Assembly (NCBI GenBank): GCA_030065655.1
Contig: JASJDT010000009.1
Location: forward strand, 1 to 33,220
DNA from: Desulfocapsaceae bacterium
GTDB taxonomy: Bacteria > Desulfobacterota > Desulfobulbia > Desulfobulbales > Desulfocapsaceae
Direction of reading: 5' to 3'
Length of the DNA: 33,220 nt
In this document: positions 31,842-33,220 of the stretch, in pieces
Position numbering within the stretch: position 1 is the stretch's first letter
Layout: every line of letters begins with the position of its first letter
Program-made: the position numbers and the translations under genes
The notes under the pieces: generated by a model
Told to the model about the DNA's origin: nothing
Seen by the model: the letters and a program-made list of their open reading frames with translations, nothing else
The model's database searches: none

Positions 31842-33146
31842 ATGGAATATCTCAAAAAAGCCAAGAAAAGTTTTGAGCAAGCAAGCAGTGAAAAACGTGA
31901 GACTGTTGCCAAGATTCTTCAGGACATAGAGGTACGGGGGGAGGCCGCTGTTCGCGAGCTAGCCGAAAAATTTGATAATTGGCAGGGAGACTTCATTCTC
32001 TCCGATGAAAAAAAAGAGCAGCTCATCGCCCAGGTTCCTGATGATGTGCGTCAGGATATTCGCTTTGCCCACGATCAGGTCTATAACTTTGCCCTTGCCC
32101 AGAGAAAATCCATTTCAGAATTCGAGCAGGAGACTCTTCCCGGAGTACGCCTTGGCCAAAAAATCATACCGATGGACACCGCTGGTTGTTATGTTCCGGG
32201 AGGCCGATTCGCTCATGCCTGCTCGGCGATCATGAGCGTTGCCACCGCAAAAGCCGCTGGTGTCAAAAACATCATTGCCTGTTCCCCACCCCGAGGAAAT
32301 AGTATTGCTCCAGCAGTAGTTTACGCTATGGATATTGCCGGGGCAGATATCATTTTAGAAATGGGTGGCGTTCAGGCCATCGCCACCATGGCCTTTGGAC
32401 TTTTTACCGGCAAGGCCGCGAATATCCTTGTTGGTCCTGGTAATGCTTATGTTGCTGAAGCAAAAGCAATTCTGGCAGGCACCGGAAAATGTGCAATCGA
32501 TGTTTTTGCTGGTCCTACTGAATCCTCGGTTATTGCTGACAGTACTGCAGACCCAATGACTATTGCCATTGATCTTGTCTCTCAGGCCGAACATGGCACA
32601 GACTCACCGGTTTGGCTGCATACTGATTCCAGGGAGATTGGTGAAGCCGTAAATAATCTGGTACCGGAACTTATAGCTCAAATGCCCGATCCAGATATTC
32701 CCCGCCAATCCTGGGAAGACTATGGGGAGATAGTTCTTTGTAGCGACCGCCAAGAACTTGTTGAAATAAGTGATCTATATGCTTCAGAGCATGTACAAGT
32801 AATGGCTGAAGATTTAGACTGGTGGGTCGCCAACCTCAGCAATTACGGCTCTCTCTTTCTAGGCGAGGGCAGTACCGTGGCACAAGGCGATAAATGTTCC
32901 GGGACAAACCACATTTTACCCACCCGTAAGGCGGGCTATATGTCGGGTGGGCTCAACGTTCACAAATTTCTGAAAATAACCACCTATCAGGAAATTTCAG
33001 CCCAAGCCAACAAGGTCGTCAGCGCTGCTGCCTCACGTCTTTCAAGGGTTGAAGGAATGGAAGGGCACGCCAGAGCATGCGATTGGCGGTTGCGAAAATT
33101 TTTCCCAGATGAGAAATGGGATTTTGAGGTGTACACTCAGCCCTGA
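31842..33146 (+). CDS. Histidinol dehydrogenase family, sulfopropanediol dehydrogenase (HpsN)-like
   Basis: This 434-aa zinc- and NAD-dependent dehydrogenase has family residues in QAEHG (Zn ligands Gln and His), SEHVQV (catalytic Glu-His), GDKCSGTNHILPT (Asp ligand) and MEGHARA (C-terminal His ligand). The track starts at 31758, but the promoter -10 box lies at 31769-31774, inside that extension, and GGGAG precedes the ATG at 31842. Its start (MEYLKKA), the RFAHDQVYNFALAQ segment, VMAEDLDWW and SGGLNVHKFLKITTYQE recall HpsN proteins that oxidise 2,3-dihydroxypropane-1-sulfonate to sulfolactate, more than biosynthetic HisD. No his genes are adjacent. Family membership is sure. The HpsN-like subtype rests on recalled similarity. 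Confidence 0.85.
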   Translation: MEYLKKAKKSFEQASSEKRETVAKILQDIEVRGEAAVRELAEKFDNWQGDFILSDEKKEQLIAQVPDDVRQDIRFAHDQVYNFALAQRKSISEFEQETLPGVRLGQKIIPMDTAGCYVPGGRFAHACSAIMSVATAKAAGVKNIIACSPPRGNSIAPAVVYAMDIAGADIILEMGGVQAIATMAFGLFTGKAANILVGPGNAYVAEAKAILAGTGKCAIDVFAGPTESSVIADSTADPMTIAIDLVSQAEHGTDSPVWLHTDSREIGEAVNNLVPELIAQMPDPDIPRQSWEDYGEIVLCSDRQELVEISDLYASEHVQVMAEDLDWWVANLSNYGSLFLGEGSTVAQGDKCSGTNHILPTRKAGYMSGGLNVHKFLKITTYQEISAQANKVVSAAASRLSRVEGMEGHARACDWRLRKFFPDEKWDFEVYTQP

Positions 33147-33198
33147 ATTTCGCCGATGCAACCATCGCAACTATTCTTAGCAATGCATGGAGTTTTCA

Positions 33199-33220
33199 AT
33201 GGCTGATAAGAAGATCATTC
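33199..33220 (+). CDS. Start of a gene cut by the window end
   Basis: An ATG at 33199 follows GGAG by 6 nt and opens a frame (MADKKII) running off the window. It is 52 nt after the dehydrogenase stop on the same strand, so it could belong to the same operon. Nothing can be said of its product. Confidence 0.45.

Overview
The window looks like chromosome of an anaerobic, probably sulfur- or sulfate-metabolising Desulfobacterota (Desulfobulbaceae-like) bacterium. This is inferred from gene content: ferredoxin-linked 2-oxoacid oxidoreductase (korDABC), methylenetetrahydrofolate reductase with a cysteine-rich C-terminal domain, ACT-ACT-SerB, TAXI-type TRAP transport, a LarA-family racemase, GlcD/GlcF-type dehydrogenase and an acyl-CoA dehydrogenase carrying a rubredoxin-like tail. 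No rRNA, tRNA, CRISPR array, insertion sequence or phage gene was seen.

Layout. 1-3.6 kb: a cold-shock protein with a hairpin-rich leader, a decayed TerC-family gene, a secreted HEXXH protein, and metF on the minus strand. 4.0-9.1 kb: a nickel superoxide dismutase with an export signal, a 989-aa sensor kinase and serB. 9.1-9.55 kb: on the minus strand, a complete promoter - cobalamin riboswitch - terminator unit whose only visible gene is a 39-aa ORF absent from the ORF track. 9.9-14 kb: a glcD-glcF-like pair, convergent with acyl-CoA dehydrogenase. 14.2-16 kb: an orphan NarL-type regulator, then a cyclic-di-GMP (GEMM-I) riboswitch followed by two tiny ORFs (40 aa and 51 aa, the second with a signal peptide) and a strong terminator. 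A 56-aa cysteine-motif protein lies on the opposite strand.

16.2-24.4 kb, all minus strand, read from high to low coordinates: korD-korA-korB-korC, larA, a DctB-like kinase, a DctD-like sigma-54 activator, and an orphan TAXI binding protein. 24.9-29.2 kb: a complete TAXI-TRAP system (binding protein, fused permease, UspA-type protein). 29.5-33.2 kb: a ribosome-hibernation/cold-shock fusion, hemH, and a histidinol-dehydrogenase-family gene closer to sulfopropanediol dehydrogenase HpsN than to biosynthetic HisD, followed by the start of another gene.

How the genes may work together (inference): TAXI-TRAP uptake of an organic acid, sensed by the DctBD-like pair with its own binding protein, could feed LarA-type epimerisation, GlcDF-type oxidation of a 2-hydroxyacid and ferredoxin-linked oxidation of the 2-oxoacid by Kor. 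The most novel-looking parts are the two riboswitch-controlled small-ORF units at 9.1-9.55 kb and 15.1-15.8 kb. Coordinates, motifs and pairings were worked out by eye from the sequence. Family assignments rest on recognised motifs, not on database searches.
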